64,000 nt of DNA from Pseudomonas sp. GD04019 (GCF_029837695.1 NZ_JAOEEA010000006.1:124001-188000), one strand, 5' to 3'. Numbered from the stretch's first letter, positions 8,852 through 18,244 are shown. Numbers and translations are program-made. The notes: generated from the letters alone by a model not told the origin.

Positions 8852-10038
8852 CAAGCGTGACGGGGCAGGACCACGGTGAAGCAGGAGCCCTCGCCAAGAC
8901 GGCTCTCCAGTTCGATGCGGCCCTCATGGGCCTGAACGATCTGCTCGCTGATGAACAGACCCAGGCCCAGGCCGTGGGCCACACCGGTATCGCACCCTCG
9001 CTCGAACTGCTCGAAGATGCGCCGCTGGTCGCCCTCGGAGATGCCCTGGCCCTGGTCACGCACGGCGACGCACACCTGCTCGCCGTCGCTCCACACGCGA
9101 ACCTGTACGGGTTTGCCGCCGCCGTAGCGCAGCGCGTTGGTCAGCAGGTTGGCCAACACCTGTTCGATACGGAATTCGTCGATCAGCACCGGCGCCGGCC
9201 CCTCCACAGCCAGTTCCACGTGGCTGCCGGCGCTGACGAACTGCGCCGCCAGGTTCTCCACCACGCTGCCGGCCAGCACGCCGAGGTCGGCCGGTTGCGG
9301 GCGGATCGACAGCTTGCCGGTGCGAATGCGCGAAACGTCGAGCATGTCGTCGATCAGCCGGGTCAGGCTGCGGATCTGCCGCTCGTCACGGTTGGTCATC
9401 TCGCGCAGATTGTCTGCGCTGAAGGCGTCGCTGCGCCCCTGCTGCAGACGCAACTTGCGCAGCTGCACGTCGAGGATCAGGCCGTTGAGTGGCGTGCGCA
9501 GTTCGTGGGAGACGATGGACATGAACTCGTCGCGCATCTGCACCGCCTTCTGCAGCTCGGCCTGGGTCTCGCGCAGCTCCTCGAGCAGCGCTTCCTGCTC
9601 GCGCCGGGCGGCCTCCATCGCCTCCAGCTGGGTGCTGAGCGCCTTCCGGTGGCGGTACAGGTCGACGAACATCGACACCTTGCTACGCACCTCGTAGGGC
9701 GACAGCGGCTTGTGCAGGAAATCCACCGCGCCGCGCTCGTAGCCCTTGAAGGCGTAGTCGAGTTCGGGGCCGACGGCACTGACGAAGATGATCGGGATGT
9801 GCCGGGTCTTTTCCGTGCCGCGCATCAGCTCGGCCAGTTCGAACCCGTTCATGCCCGGCATCTTCACATCGAGGATGGCCAGGGCGAACTCGTGCTCCAG
9901 CAGTAGCGACAGCGCCGCGTCGGCACTGGTGGCCTGGAACACCGTGCGCTCATCGCCCTGGATCAACGACTGCAGGGCCAGCAGGTTCTCCGGCAGGTCG
10001 TCGACTATCAACAGCTTGGCTTCGATCATCCTCAGCAT
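8851..10038 (-). CDS. Receiver-histidine kinase (REC-HisKA-HATPase)
   Basis: A 395-residue soluble protein. The N-terminal receiver has D57 (LAILDVKMPGMNG) and K110, followed by a helical linker (about 130-168), HisKA with H178 (SIVSHELRTPLNG) and an HATPase domain (NLLTNALRYG, DQGQGIS, GLGLGLFISEQIV). There is no membrane segment, so it must receive its input from a partner through its receiver. It is the last gene of a leftward operon (hybrid kinase, cheR, cheB, this gene); its ATG overlaps the cheB stop. The likely phosphodonor is the upstream hybrid kinase. Confidence 0.9.
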   Translation of the reverse strand: MLRMIEAKLLIVDDLPENLLALQSLIQGDERTVFQATSADAALSLLLEHEFALAILDVKMPGMNGFELAELMRGTEKTRHIPIIFVSAVGPELDYAFKGYERGAVDFLHKPLSPYEVRSKVSMFVDLYRHRKALSTQLEAMEAARREQEALLEELRETQAELQKAVQMRDEFMSIVSHELRTPLNGLILDVQLRKLRLQQGRSDAFSADNLREMTNRDERQIRSLTRLIDDMLDVSRIRTGKLSIRPQPADLGVLAGSVVENLAAQFVSAGSHVELAVEGPAPVLIDEFRIEQVLANLLTNALRYGGGKPVQVRVWSDGEQVCVAVRDQGQGISEGDQRRIFEQFERGCDTGVAHGLGLGLFISEQIVQAHEGRIELESRLGEGSCFTVVLPRHA

Positions 10039-10646
10039 GGCGGGGCATCCAGTTCGGCCAGCAGCGTACGCATGGCATCGAGGGTCAGAATAAAGTCCGG
10101 TTTCAGCAACGCCAGCGCCGCCTCCGGCATGGTCGGCACCTGGGCATCGGCCGGTGCCTGTACCAGGGTCAGCCCGCCGGCCTGCTGGATCGCCAGCAGG
10201 CCGGCGGCACCGTCTTCGTTGGCGCCGGTGAGCAGCGCCCCGGCCAGCCGCTCGCCATAGGCGTCGGCGGCGGACTCGAAGAGGATGTCGATCGACGGCC
10301 GCGCGAAATGGCGCACCTCCTCGCGGCTGAGGGAGAAACTGTGATCACTCTCGATGGACAGATGGTAGCCGGCCGGCGCGACATACACGACACCGGCGCG
10401 CAAATGCTCCTTGTCCGCGGCCTCCTTGGCCGGCAACGGCAGGCGCCGGGCGAGCAGGTCGGCCAGCAGGCTGTCGTTGCGATCGGGCATGTGCAGCAGG
10501 CACACCACCGGCAGGCGGTAGTCCGCCGGCAGCTCGCCGAGCAGGCGCAGCAGGGCCTCCACGCCGCCGGCCGAGGCGCCGATCACCAGGGCCTCCAGCG
10601 GGGCGCGGAGGATGCCGCGCAGACGGATTTTCGGCGCGCCGCTCAT
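10032..10646 (-). CDS. Receiver-less CheB-type methylesterase domain protein
   Basis: A 204-residue protein consisting only of the CheB catalytic domain. The Ser-His-Asp triad can be seen as S25 (VIGASAGGVE), H52 (VCLLHMPDRND) and the Asp of TGANEDGAAGL. Chemotaxis CheB proteins carry an N-terminal receiver, which is absent here. The start overlaps the cheR stop (ATGA). With CheR it probably demethylates glutamates or glutamines on a protein of this signalling operon; no chemoreceptor gene is in view. Confidence 0.9.
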   Translation of the reverse strand: MSGAPKIRLRGILRAPLEALVIGASAGGVEALLRLLGELPADYRLPVVCLLHMPDRNDSLLADLLARRLPLPAKEAADKEHLRAGVVYVAPAGYHLSIESDHSFSLSREEVRHFARPSIDILFESAADAYGERLAGALLTGANEDGAAGLLAIQQAGGLTLVQAPADAQVPTMPEAALALLKPDFILTLDAMRTLLAELDAPPC

Positions 10647-11452
10647 CGCTTGCGGAAGATCCGTTCCTGGCGCGCCACCGCCTCGAACTGCTGGGCATAG
10701 CCGGAGAAGTCGATGCTTTCCTTGCTGCCCAGCCCGAGGAAGCCGCGGTGGCACAGCGACTCGTGGAACAGGCCGAGGGCGCGGTCCTGCAGGGCGCGGT
10801 TGAAGTAGATCAACACGTTGCGACAGGACACCAGGTGGGTCTCGGCGAACACGCTGTCGGTGGCCAGGCTATGGTCGGCGAAGGTCACGTTGGCGCGCAG
10901 CGACTTGTCGAACAGGGCACGGTCGTAGGCCGCTGTGTAGTAGTCGGAGAAGGCGCGCTTGCCGCCGGAGCGCTGGTAGTTCTCGGTGTAGGTACGCACC
11001 TGTTCGAGGGAGAAGATGCCCTGTTCGGCCTTCGCCAGCGAATGCGGGTTGATGTCGGTGGCATAGATCATGGTGCGTTCGAGCAGGCCTTCCTCGCGCA
11101 GCAGAATGGCCAGCGAGTACACCTCCTCGCCGGTGCTGCAACCGGCCACCCAGATCTTCAGCGACGGGTAGGTGTGCAGCAGCGGCACCACCTGTTCGCG
11201 CAGGGCGAGGAAATAGCCGGGATCGCGAAACATCTCGCTGACCGGGATGGTGAGGTACTGCAGCAGCTGCATGAACGCCTGCGGGTCGTGCAGGATGCGC
11301 TCCTGCAGGGCGGAAATGGTCGGGCAGTCCAGTTGCGCCTGGGCCTGGCGCACGCGGCGCTTCAGCGAGGCCCCCGCGTAATCGCGGAAGTCGTAGCTGT
11401 AGCGCAGGTAGACGGCCTCGATCAGCAGGCGCAGTTCGATCTCGTCGGGCAT
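10643..11452 (-). CDS. CheR-type protein methyltransferase
   Basis: A 269-residue protein with the all-helical N-terminal CheR domain (about 1-75) and the SAM-binding methyltransferase domain: motif I WVAGCSTGEEVYSLAI, the ATDINPHSLAKAEQG segment and VSCRNVLIYF. No TPR repeats are fused. It starts one base after the hybrid-kinase stop and overlaps the CheB gene, so the four genes are translationally coupled. The target is unknown; the long coiled coil of the adjacent kinase is an attractive candidate substrate, by inference only. Confidence 0.92.
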   Translation of the reverse strand: MPDEIELRLLIEAVYLRYSYDFRDYAGASLKRRVRQAQAQLDCPTISALQERILHDPQAFMQLLQYLTIPVSEMFRDPGYFLALREQVVPLLHTYPSLKIWVAGCSTGEEVYSLAILLREEGLLERTMIYATDINPHSLAKAEQGIFSLEQVRTYTENYQRSGGKRAFSDYYTAAYDRALFDKSLRANVTFADHSLATDSVFAETHLVSCRNVLIYFNRALQDRALGLFHESLCHRGFLGLGSKESIDFSGYAQQFEAVARQERIFRKR

Positions 11453-14400
11453 TCAGAGGCGTTCCAGCTTGGGCATCCACACCCGGATCAGCGAGAACAG
11501 CCGATCCAGCTCGATGGGTTTGGCCAGGTAGTCGTTGGCGCCGGCCTCGCGGCAGCGCTCCTGATCGTCCTTCATCGCCTTGGCGGTCACCGCGATGATC
11601 GGCAGGTTCTCCCAGCGCGCCTCCTGGCGGATCTGCCGGGTGGCCTCGTAGCCGTCCATCTCCGGCATCATCACGTCCATCAGCACCAGGTCGATGTCGT
11701 CGTGCTCGCGCAGCCTGGCCAGCGCCTCGTGGCCGTTACGCGCCACTTCCACCAGCGCACCCTTCTGCTCCAGCGCACTGGACAGGGCGAAGATATTGCG
11801 CACGTCGTCGTCGACCAGCAGCAGGCGCCGGCCCTCGAACAGCTTGTCGCGGCTGCGCGCGGTCTTGAGCATGCGCTGGCGCTCGCTGGACAGCTCGGAC
11901 TCGACCTTGTGCAGGAACAGGGTGACCTCGTCGAGCAGGCGCTCCGGCGAGCGCGCGCCCTTGATGATGATCGAGCGCGAATACTTCATCAGCTCGGCTT
12001 CCTCGTCGCGGGTCAGGTTGCGCCCGGTGTAGACGATCACCGGCGGGAAGGAGCAGATGTCCTCCTCGGACATGCGGCGCAGCAGCTCGTTGCCCTGCAT
12101 GTCGGGGAGCTTGAGGTCGATGATCATGCAGTCGAACACCGTCTCGCGTAGCTTCTCCAGGGCCTCGCCGGCGAACGCCACGGCGGTGATCTCGATGTCC
12201 TCGTCGCCGATCAGGCGGGCGATGCTGTCGCGCTGCAACTGGTCGTCCTCCACCAGCAGCACGCGCTTGACCTGCTGGTTGAGCTTGGCCTCCAGCTTGC
12301 CGAACACCTCCTTGAGCTGCTCGCGGCTGGTGGGCTTGAACGCATAGCCGACGGCGCCGAGGTGCAGCGCCGCCTCGCTCTGGTCCTCGACCGACACCAC
12401 GTGCACCGGGATGTGCCGGGTCGAGGCGTCGTCCTTCAGGCGCTGCAGCACACCGAGACCGGAGCCGTCGGGCAGGCGCATGTCCAGCAGGATGGCGTCC
12501 GGACGGTACTGGCGGGCCAGTTCCAGGCCCTCGTCGGCACCCGGCGCCACCAGGCAGGCGTAGCCCAGCTCCTTGGCCAGGTCGAAGAGGATGCGGGCGA
12601 AGCGCGCCTCGTCCTCCACCACCAGCACGCAGCGCCCGCCGTGCTCGGCCAGGTGCTCGCGGTCATCGGGGAACAGCGCCGCCGGGCGCTGCGGCGCAAC
12701 GGGGGCCGGCGCCGGCGCGGCAGCCGGGATGAACGTGGCGGGCGCCAGCGGCCTGGCCTCACCCTGCGCCGCTGGATTGAGCTGTTCGGCCAGCAGCAGG
12801 GTGAAGCAGCTGCCCTCGCCCGGCACGCTGCTGACGGCGATGCTGCCGCCGAGCAGGCGCGCGAGGTCACGCGAGATGGACAGGCCGAGGCCGGTGCCGC
12901 CGTAGCGCCGATTGGTGGTGCCGTCGGCCTGGCGGAACGCCTCGAAGATCACCTCCTGCTGGTCGGCGGCGATGCCGATGCCGGTATCGCGCACGCTGAA
13001 GGCCAGGGTGCGTTCGTCGTGGCGCGCCACCCCGAGGGTGACGGCGCCGCGCTCGGTGAACTTGAAGGCGTTGGACAGCAGGTTGCGCAGGATCTGCTCC
13101 AGGCGCTGGCGGTCGGTGAACAGCTGCTCCGGCACGCCGGCGTGCAGTTCCACGCGGAAGTCCAGCCCGCGTTCGCCGGCCAGCGGCACGAAGGCATCGC
13201 GCAGGCCGTCCAGCACCCCGGACAATGGCGTGCGCTCCGGACGCACCTCGAGCTTGCCAGCCTCGACCTTGGCAATGTCGAGGATGTCGTTGATCAGGTT
13301 GAGCAGATCGTTGCCGGCCGCGTAGATCGACTCGGCGAACTTCACCTGCTCGCCGTCCAGATTGCCCTGCGGGTTCTCCGCCAGCAGCTTGGCCAGGATC
13401 AGCGAGCTGTTCAGCGGGGTGCGCAGCTCGTGGCTCATGTTGGCGAGGAATTCCGACTTGTAGCGGCTGGCGCGCTGCAGCTCCTCGGCACGCTCCTCCA
13501 GCTGCGCCTGGATGCGGCCGAGGCTGATGTTGCGCTGATCCAGTTCGTCGCGCTGGTCGGCCAGCACCTGGGTCTGCTCGGAGAGCTTCTCGTTGGTCTG
13601 CTCCAGCTCGGCCTGCTGCGTCTCCAGGTGTGCCTGGGACTCCTTGAGCACGCGGGCCTGCTGCTCCAGCTCCTCGTTGGCCGCGCGCAGTTCCTCCTGC
13701 TGGGTCTGCAGCTCTTCGTTGAGCTGCTGGGTCTCGGCCAGCACCTCCTGCAGGCGCTGGCGGTAGCGCGCCGCCTCCAGGGCCGTGCCGACACTGCCGG
13801 CGATGGAATCGAGGAACTCGCGGTCGCGCTCGCCCAGCGGGCGCATGAAGGCCAGTTCGAGCACGCCGTTGGTGCGGTCGTCGGCATGCAGCGGCACCAG
13901 TATCACGGTGGCCGGCTGCCCTTCGCCGAGGCCGGAAGCCACCTTGATGTAGTCGGGCGGCAGGTTGTCCAGCTGCACCGGGCGACGGCCCTGGGCCACC
14001 TGCCCGACCAGGCCGTCGTTGCGGTAGAACTGCTGGCCGGAGATCTCGTCGCTGCTGAAGCCGTAGCCGGAGATGCGCTGCAGGTCGCCGTTCTGCAGGT
14101 CGCGCAGGTAGAGGGCGGCCACCACGCAGCCGAGGTACTCGGCGAGGAATTCCAGGGAGCGGTCGGCCAGGCCGCGCACCTGCTGCTGGCCGAGCAGGCG
14201 CTCCGCCAGCAGGGTCTGGCCGCCGCGCAGCCAGGCGCGCTGGCGCTGCTCCTCGGCGTATTCGCCCTGCTTGGCCATCGCCGCCGAGTAGACGTTCGAC
14301 AGGTTGACCAACTCGCGGCGGCCAAACAGCGCCAGCAGGCCGCTGAACAGGATGCTGACCAGCAGGTAGGCGCCGGTGCCCCAGGTGGTGGTGGTGCTGA

Positions 14401-14950
14401 CGTCGGTATTGCGTTGCTGGCGCAGCGCGCGCTCGGTGGTGATGAACGCTTCCATCTCGCCACGGATGGCGTCGGTCAGGTTCTTGCCGCGCCCGCGGAT
14501 CACCTCGGGCAGGAAATCGCCGCCCTTGCGCCGGGCGACGATCACTTCCTGGGCGTACTCGTCCCACTGCTTCTGCAAGGCCAGCACGCGCTGGGCACGC
14601 TGCACCTGCGGCGGGTTGTCGGCGACGCGCTCGGCGAGCTGCTCCAGCTGCGGCTGGAACTTGCCGCGCGCCAGCTCGTAGGGCTTGAGGTATTCCTCGT
14701 TGCCGCTGAGCAGGAAGCCGCGCATGCCGGTTTCCATGTCCAGGGTCTGCTTGTACACCTCGTTGGCGTGGTTGAGCACCTGGTCGGTGTGCTCCACCCA
14801 CTTGACCACGTTGAGCAGATAGCCGATCACGCCGGCGAAGAACAGCGCGCTGATCAGCCCGAGCCCCAGGGGCAGGCCAACGTTGCGGCTGAGAATGCGG
14901 CGGAAACTTTCTTCGTCCATGGCGGACTGATTCGACAGGGGTACGTCCAT
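11453..14950 (-). CDS. CHASE3-GAF hybrid histidine kinase with three receivers
   Basis: A 1165-residue inner-membrane kinase. TM1 spans about 27-48 and a CHASE3-type periplasmic helical domain about 50-185 (TGMRGFLLSGNEEYL). TM2 spans about 192-210, GAF about 245-395, and a Gln/Glu-rich coiled coil about 396-495. HisKA has H507 (FLANMSHELRTPLNS), and the HATPase covers about 600-720 (NLLSNAFKFT, DTGIGI, GTGLGLSI). After an Ala/Pro linker come three receivers with D823, D945 and D1092. CHASE3 senses unknown extracellular signals. The SD is weak; ATG 14920 is an alternative start. It heads the cheR-cheB-receiver-kinase operon and is divergent from a single-domain response regulator. Confidence 0.93.
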   Translation of the reverse strand: MDVPLSNQSAMDEESFRRILSRNVGLPLGLGLISALFFAGVIGYLLNVVKWVEHTDQVLNHANEVYKQTLDMETGMRGFLLSGNEEYLKPYELARGKFQPQLEQLAERVADNPPQVQRAQRVLALQKQWDEYAQEVIVARRKGGDFLPEVIRGRGKNLTDAIRGEMEAFITTERALRQQRNTDVSTTTTWGTGAYLLVSILFSGLLALFGRRELVNLSNVYSAAMAKQGEYAEEQRQRAWLRGGQTLLAERLLGQQQVRGLADRSLEFLAEYLGCVVAALYLRDLQNGDLQRISGYGFSSDEISGQQFYRNDGLVGQVAQGRRPVQLDNLPPDYIKVASGLGEGQPATVILVPLHADDRTNGVLELAFMRPLGERDREFLDSIAGSVGTALEAARYRQRLQEVLAETQQLNEELQTQQEELRAANEELEQQARVLKESQAHLETQQAELEQTNEKLSEQTQVLADQRDELDQRNISLGRIQAQLEERAEELQRASRYKSEFLANMSHELRTPLNSSLILAKLLAENPQGNLDGEQVKFAESIYAAGNDLLNLINDILDIAKVEAGKLEVRPERTPLSGVLDGLRDAFVPLAGERGLDFRVELHAGVPEQLFTDRQRLEQILRNLLSNAFKFTERGAVTLGVARHDERTLAFSVRDTGIGIAADQQEVIFEAFRQADGTTNRRYGGTGLGLSISRDLARLLGGSIAVSSVPGEGSCFTLLLAEQLNPAAQGEARPLAPATFIPAAAPAPAPVAPQRPAALFPDDREHLAEHGGRCVLVVEDEARFARILFDLAKELGYACLVAPGADEGLELARQYRPDAILLDMRLPDGSGLGVLQRLKDDASTRHIPVHVVSVEDQSEAALHLGAVGYAFKPTSREQLKEVFGKLEAKLNQQVKRVLLVEDDQLQRDSIARLIGDEDIEITAVAFAGEALEKLRETVFDCMIIDLKLPDMQGNELLRRMSEEDICSFPPVIVYTGRNLTRDEEAELMKYSRSIIIKGARSPERLLDEVTLFLHKVESELSSERQRMLKTARSRDKLFEGRRLLLVDDDVRNIFALSSALEQKGALVEVARNGHEALARLREHDDIDLVLMDVMMPEMDGYEATRQIRQEARWENLPIIAVTAKAMKDDQERCREAGANDYLAKPIELDRLFSLIRVWMPKLERL

Positions 14951-15063
14951 TCGCTGTTCTCGCTACGTCTATTCCTGGGCGCGTGGCACACTGACAGCGT
15001 GCGCGCCGCGAAGTTTGCCAAACATTTGCCCGCTCTGCGTACTGCAAACCACAGAGGACTCCG

Positions 15064-15453
15064 ATGAGCACCACACCTGCCGCCAAGACCGTTCTGCTGG
15101 TCGAAGACGACGACGTCGTCCGCCATCTCACCGCGGAGGTGCTGGAGGAGTTCGGCTATCGGGTGCACGCCCTGCGCGATGCCCCCAGCGCACTGGAAGC
15201 GCTGCGCAATGGCCTGGCGTGCGACCTGTTGATGAGCGATATCAGCCTGCCCGGCATGGACGGCCCGCACCTGGTCGAGATGGCACGCCAGCTGCGGCCG
15301 ACATTGCCGGTGCTGTTCGCCAGCGGCTATGGCGAACGCGAGCTGATCGACCAGGTCCGCGCCCGCGATGTCGAGGCCCGCACCGATGGTATCGTCAAGC
15401 CCTATGACCTGGCGCTGCTGGCCAATCGCCTGGACGAGCTCACCGCCGACTGA
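15064..15453 (+). CDS. Single-domain response regulator (CheY-like)
   Basis: A 129-residue receiver domain only. It has the acidic pair ED(D) at about 14-16, phosphoacceptor D59 (LLMSDISLPGMDG), the switch Ser of FASGYGE and the conserved Lys of IVKPYD. No output domain is present. It is divergent from the triple-receiver hybrid kinase with a 113-bp shared promoter region, and is probably part of its phosphorelay, acting by protein contact. Confidence 0.92.
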   Translation: MSTTPAAKTVLLVEDDDVVRHLTAEVLEEFGYRVHALRDAPSALEALRNGLACDLLMSDISLPGMDGPHLVEMARQLRPTLPVLFASGYGERELIDQVRARDVEARTDGIVKPYDLALLANRLDELTAD

Positions 15454-15519
15454 ACCGAGCCTGGCGTAGAAACGAAGCGGCATCTAGGATGGACGGGGCC
15501 TTTACTCAGGAGAGTTCCG

Positions 15520-16176
15520 ATGTCCCGCCTCAATCCGCTCTGTTTCGGTCTGCTCGCCGGTCTGCTGCTCACCGGCTGCGCCAGCAATACCACCCAGCCT
15601 TCCCAGTACTCCGGTTTCCTTTCCGACTATTCGCAGCTGCAGCCGGCCACCTCGGCCAGCGGCGCGCCGGTGCTGCGCTGGGTGTCGGCGGACTATAACG
15701 CCGGCAACTACCGCTCGGTGTACATCGAGAAGCCGGTGTTCCACCCCGAGCCCAAGCCCAGCGACGAAGTCAGCCAGGCCACCCTCGACCAGATCACCGG
15801 CTACCTGCAGCAGGCCATGCGCCGCGAGCTGTCCAGCCGCATGACCGTGGTCGACCAGCCCGACACCGACAGCCTGGTGCTGCGCAGCGCCATCACCGGG
15901 GTCAGTACCTCGGCCGAAGGCCTGAAGTTCTACGAGGTGATCCCGATCGCCCTGGTCGCCGCCGCTGCCAGCACCGCCGCCGGCACCCGCGACCGCGACA
16001 CCGATATCTATGTCGAACTGGAAGCGCTCGATGCCCGCACCAGCCAGCCGATGGTCCGGGTAGTGCGCAAGGGCCATGGCCTGCAGCTGGAGAACAGCAG
16101 CACCCAGCTGACCCTCAACGACCTCAAGCCGGCACTGGATGTCTGGGCCCGCGACGCCCGCGCCTTCCGCCCCTGA
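15520..16176 (+). CDS. DUF3313-family lipoprotein
   Basis: A 218-residue protein with a lipoprotein signal ending in LLLTGC (Cys about 20) followed by ASNTTQ; the +2 Ala predicts the outer membrane. The remainder fits DUF3313: an RYLWV-like start, a YRSVYIEKPVF strand, a TLDQITGYLQQAMRREL helix and a central hydrophobic AALVAAAASTAAGT stretch. GGAG precedes the ATG. The function is unknown. It follows the response regulator by 66 bases. Confidence 0.88.
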   Translation: MSRLNPLCFGLLAGLLLTGCASNTTQPSQYSGFLSDYSQLQPATSASGAPVLRWVSADYNAGNYRSVYIEKPVFHPEPKPSDEVSQATLDQITGYLQQAMRRELSSRMTVVDQPDTDSLVLRSAITGVSTSAEGLKFYEVIPIALVAAAASTAAGTRDRDTDIYVELEALDARTSQPMVRVVRKGHGLQLENSSTQLTLNDLKPALDVWARDARAFRP

Positions 16177-16179
16177 TAT

Positions 16180-16244
16180 CACGGGCCATGCGGCCCGTGG
16201 ATGGTGATTGACCGCTGCGGCCAGCCCCTCCAGGCTGGCCGCAG
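16180..16244 (+). terminator. Two tandem GC hairpins after the lipoprotein gene
   Basis: CACGGGCC-ATGC-GGCCCGTG (16180-16199) and CTGCGGCCAGCC-CCTCCA-GGCTGGCCGCAG (16215-16244) follow the stop directly. The second is a perfect 12-bp stem followed by TCATTT. The U-tracts are poor, so termination strength is uncertain. Confidence 0.55.
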
Positions 16245-16262
16245 TCATTTCCGGAGATCGCC

Positions 16263-16673
16263 ATGTCCAGCATCAACCCCAGCCGCGAGCAACTGGCCGC
16301 CTTCGCCGCCGACATGCCCGCGGACCAGCCGATCCTCATGCTCAACCTGCTGCGCTACCACGCCGACGCCCGCTATCCCGCGGACAGTCCGCATACGCCC
16401 TGCAGCGGCCGCGAGGCCTATGCGCGCTACAGCCGCACGGCGCTGGCCAAGGTGCGTGGCGTGGGTGGACGGGTGCAGCTGCTGGCCCAGGCCAGGGCGG
16501 CGCTGATCGCCCCGGCCGGCGAGCAGTGGGACGAGGTGCTGCTGGTGCATTACCCGTCGCGCCAGGCCTTTCTCGGCATGCTCGCCGATGCCGAGTACCA
16601 GGCCGCCACCGTGCACCGCACGGCGGCCCTGGCCGACTCGCGACTGATCGGCTGCCTGCCGCCACAGGCCTAA
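16263..16673 (+). CDS. DUF1330-type small protein
   Basis: A 136-residue soluble protein. It contains DQPILMLNLLRYH near the N-terminus, the YARYSRTALAKVRGVGGRVQLL segment and a LLVHYPSRQAFLGML...HRTAALADSRLI end. These are typical of the DUF1330 dimeric alpha-beta barrel family, whose biochemical role is not established. GGAGATCGCC before the ATG supports the start. Its last four bases overlap the convergent EAL gene. Confidence 0.85.
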   Translation: MSSINPSREQLAAFAADMPADQPILMLNLLRYHADARYPADSPHTPCSGREAYARYSRTALAKVRGVGGRVQLLAQARAALIAPAGEQWDEVLLVHYPSRQAFLGMLADAEYQAATVHRTAALADSRLIGCLPPQA

Positions 16674-18244
16674 CCGACCTGGCGCTCCACCAGGCGGCGG
16701 AACTGGCGGGCGGTCAGCGGCTTGGCGAACAGCCAGCCCTGCCCGCACTGGGCGCCCTGGGCGGCGAGGAACACCGCCTGGGCCTCGTGCTCGATGCCTT
16801 CGGCCACCACCTTGAGCTGCAGCGCCGCAGCCATCTGGATGATGTGCGGCGCCACCCCGCTGCTGGCGGCGTCGTGGCCGAGGGCGTCGACGAAGGACTT
16901 GTCGATCTTCAGCACGTCGGCCGGCAGCTCCTGCAGGTAGGCCAGGCTGGAGTAGCCGGTGCCGAAGTCGTCGATCAGCACCCGGTGGCCGCTCTCGCGC
17001 AATTGCGCCAGCACGCCCTTGGCCGCCTGGATATCGGCCAGGCCGGACTCGGTGACCTCGAAGGCGATCTGCCCCGCCGCAACCCGGTGCTGCAGCAGCA
17101 GGCGCGCGGCCAGCAGGCTGATGCGCGGCTCGGCGATATCGCAGGCGGCCAGGTTGATCGAGATGTACAGCCGCGGCTGCTGGCGCAGCAGGTCGCCGAG
17201 CTGGGTCAATACCTGCTCCAGCATGTAGTCGGTGATCTCGCGAATCTGCCCGCTGCTCTCGGCCATGGGGATGAAGTGGTCGGGGCCGAGCAGCTTGCCG
17301 TCGGCCCGGCGCCAGCGCACCAGGGCCTCGGCACCGACGCAGCGGCGGCTTTCCAGATCGAAGATCGGCTGGTAGCGCACGCGCAGGGCGCGGCGACGCA
17401 GGGCGGAGGTCAGCGAGCCCCCGAGTGACTGGCGGTAGCTGACCAGGTGATAGGTGCTCAGCCCGGCGAGCAGGGCCAGCAGCAGGGCCACCGGCAGCCA
17501 GCCGAACAGACCCTCGTGCAGGCGCTGCTGGAGCAGGCTGCGGTCGGCGAACAGCACCAGGTCGAAGTCCGGGCTGTTGGTCGGCATGCGGTAGATCAGC
17601 TGGCCCGGGGTCAGCTGCAGCTCTTGGCCCTCCGGCCAATGGGCGGCCGGCGGCCAGGGCTGCGCCGCGCCGAGGATCGGCAGGGCCTTGGCGCCATTGC
17701 GCGGCACGATCATCAGGCTGCCGCCAGCCGGCAGCTCGACCATGTCGGCCAGGTGCCCGCGCGAGGTGGACAGGCGGAAGTAGCCGCGACCGACCACCAG
17801 CGCGGCGAGGTCGTCGTCGGGCTGGGCGGTGGTGTTCAGCCAGTAGCGCTGGCGCTCGCCTTCCAGGTCCGGCGCGCGCTCCGGCCCCAGCGAGCTGCGC
17901 CGCGGCGACGACGAGCAGCGCTGGTCGCCGCCGATAAAGGCCGCCTCGTAGACGAAGCGGTGCTGGAACACCACGCGGCGCAGGGTCTCCACCATGGCCA
18001 GGTCGCAGCCGCGCAGGGGTTGCTGCTCCAGTTCGTCGAGGGCCATGCCGAGCTGGCCGAAGATCTGCTCGATACGCTGCAGAAAGCGCTGGCCCTGCAC
18101 CTGCAGGCGCTCGGCCTCGGCGCGCTGGGCCTGGTTGTTGGCCAGCCACAGACCGGCCAGGCCGAACAGCAGGAGGCCGAGGCAGGTAGCCAATAGCGCC
18201 GCCGGCCAGGGGCGGAAGAGCAGGCGGCGCAGGCTGGTGGACAT
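16670..18244 (-). CDS. CSS-motif EAL-domain cyclic-di-GMP phosphodiesterase
   Basis: A 524-residue inner-membrane protein. TM1 spans about 15-35, followed by a periplasmic CSS domain with the C-S-S motif at 110-112 (DQRCSSSP) and a second conserved Cys (RGCD, about 80), then TM2 (about 240-262). The C-terminal EAL domain carries EALVRW, NLAACD, EVTES, IDDFGTGYSSL, KIDKSFV and EGIE, so the catalytic set looks intact. Family members (PdeB/C type) hydrolyse c-di-GMP to pGpG and are regulated by periplasmic disulfide chemistry through DsbA/DsbB. dsbA lies about 6 kb away but is a separate unit. Confidence 0.93.
   Translation of the reverse strand: MSTSLRRLLFRPWPAALLATCLGLLLFGLAGLWLANNQAQRAEAERLQVQGQRFLQRIEQIFGQLGMALDELEQQPLRGCDLAMVETLRRVVFQHRFVYEAAFIGGDQRCSSSPRRSSLGPERAPDLEGERQRYWLNTTAQPDDDLAALVVGRGYFRLSTSRGHLADMVELPAGGSLMIVPRNGAKALPILGAAQPWPPAAHWPEGQELQLTPGQLIYRMPTNSPDFDLVLFADRSLLQQRLHEGLFGWLPVALLLALLAGLSTYHLVSYRQSLGGSLTSALRRRALRVRYQPIFDLESRRCVGAEALVRWRRADGKLLGPDHFIPMAESSGQIREITDYMLEQVLTQLGDLLRQQPRLYISINLAACDIAEPRISLLAARLLLQHRVAAGQIAFEVTESGLADIQAAKGVLAQLRESGHRVLIDDFGTGYSSLAYLQELPADVLKIDKSFVDALGHDAASSGVAPHIIQMAAALQLKVVAEGIEHEAQAVFLAAQGAQCGQGWLFAKPLTARQFRRLVERQVG

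Noticed and set aside
12362..15067. 901-codon open frame on the plus strand antisense to the hybrid kinase
   Set aside because: The kinase frame has complete domain motifs; the opposite frame is low-complexity (Leu/Gly/Gln/His) and has no SD.
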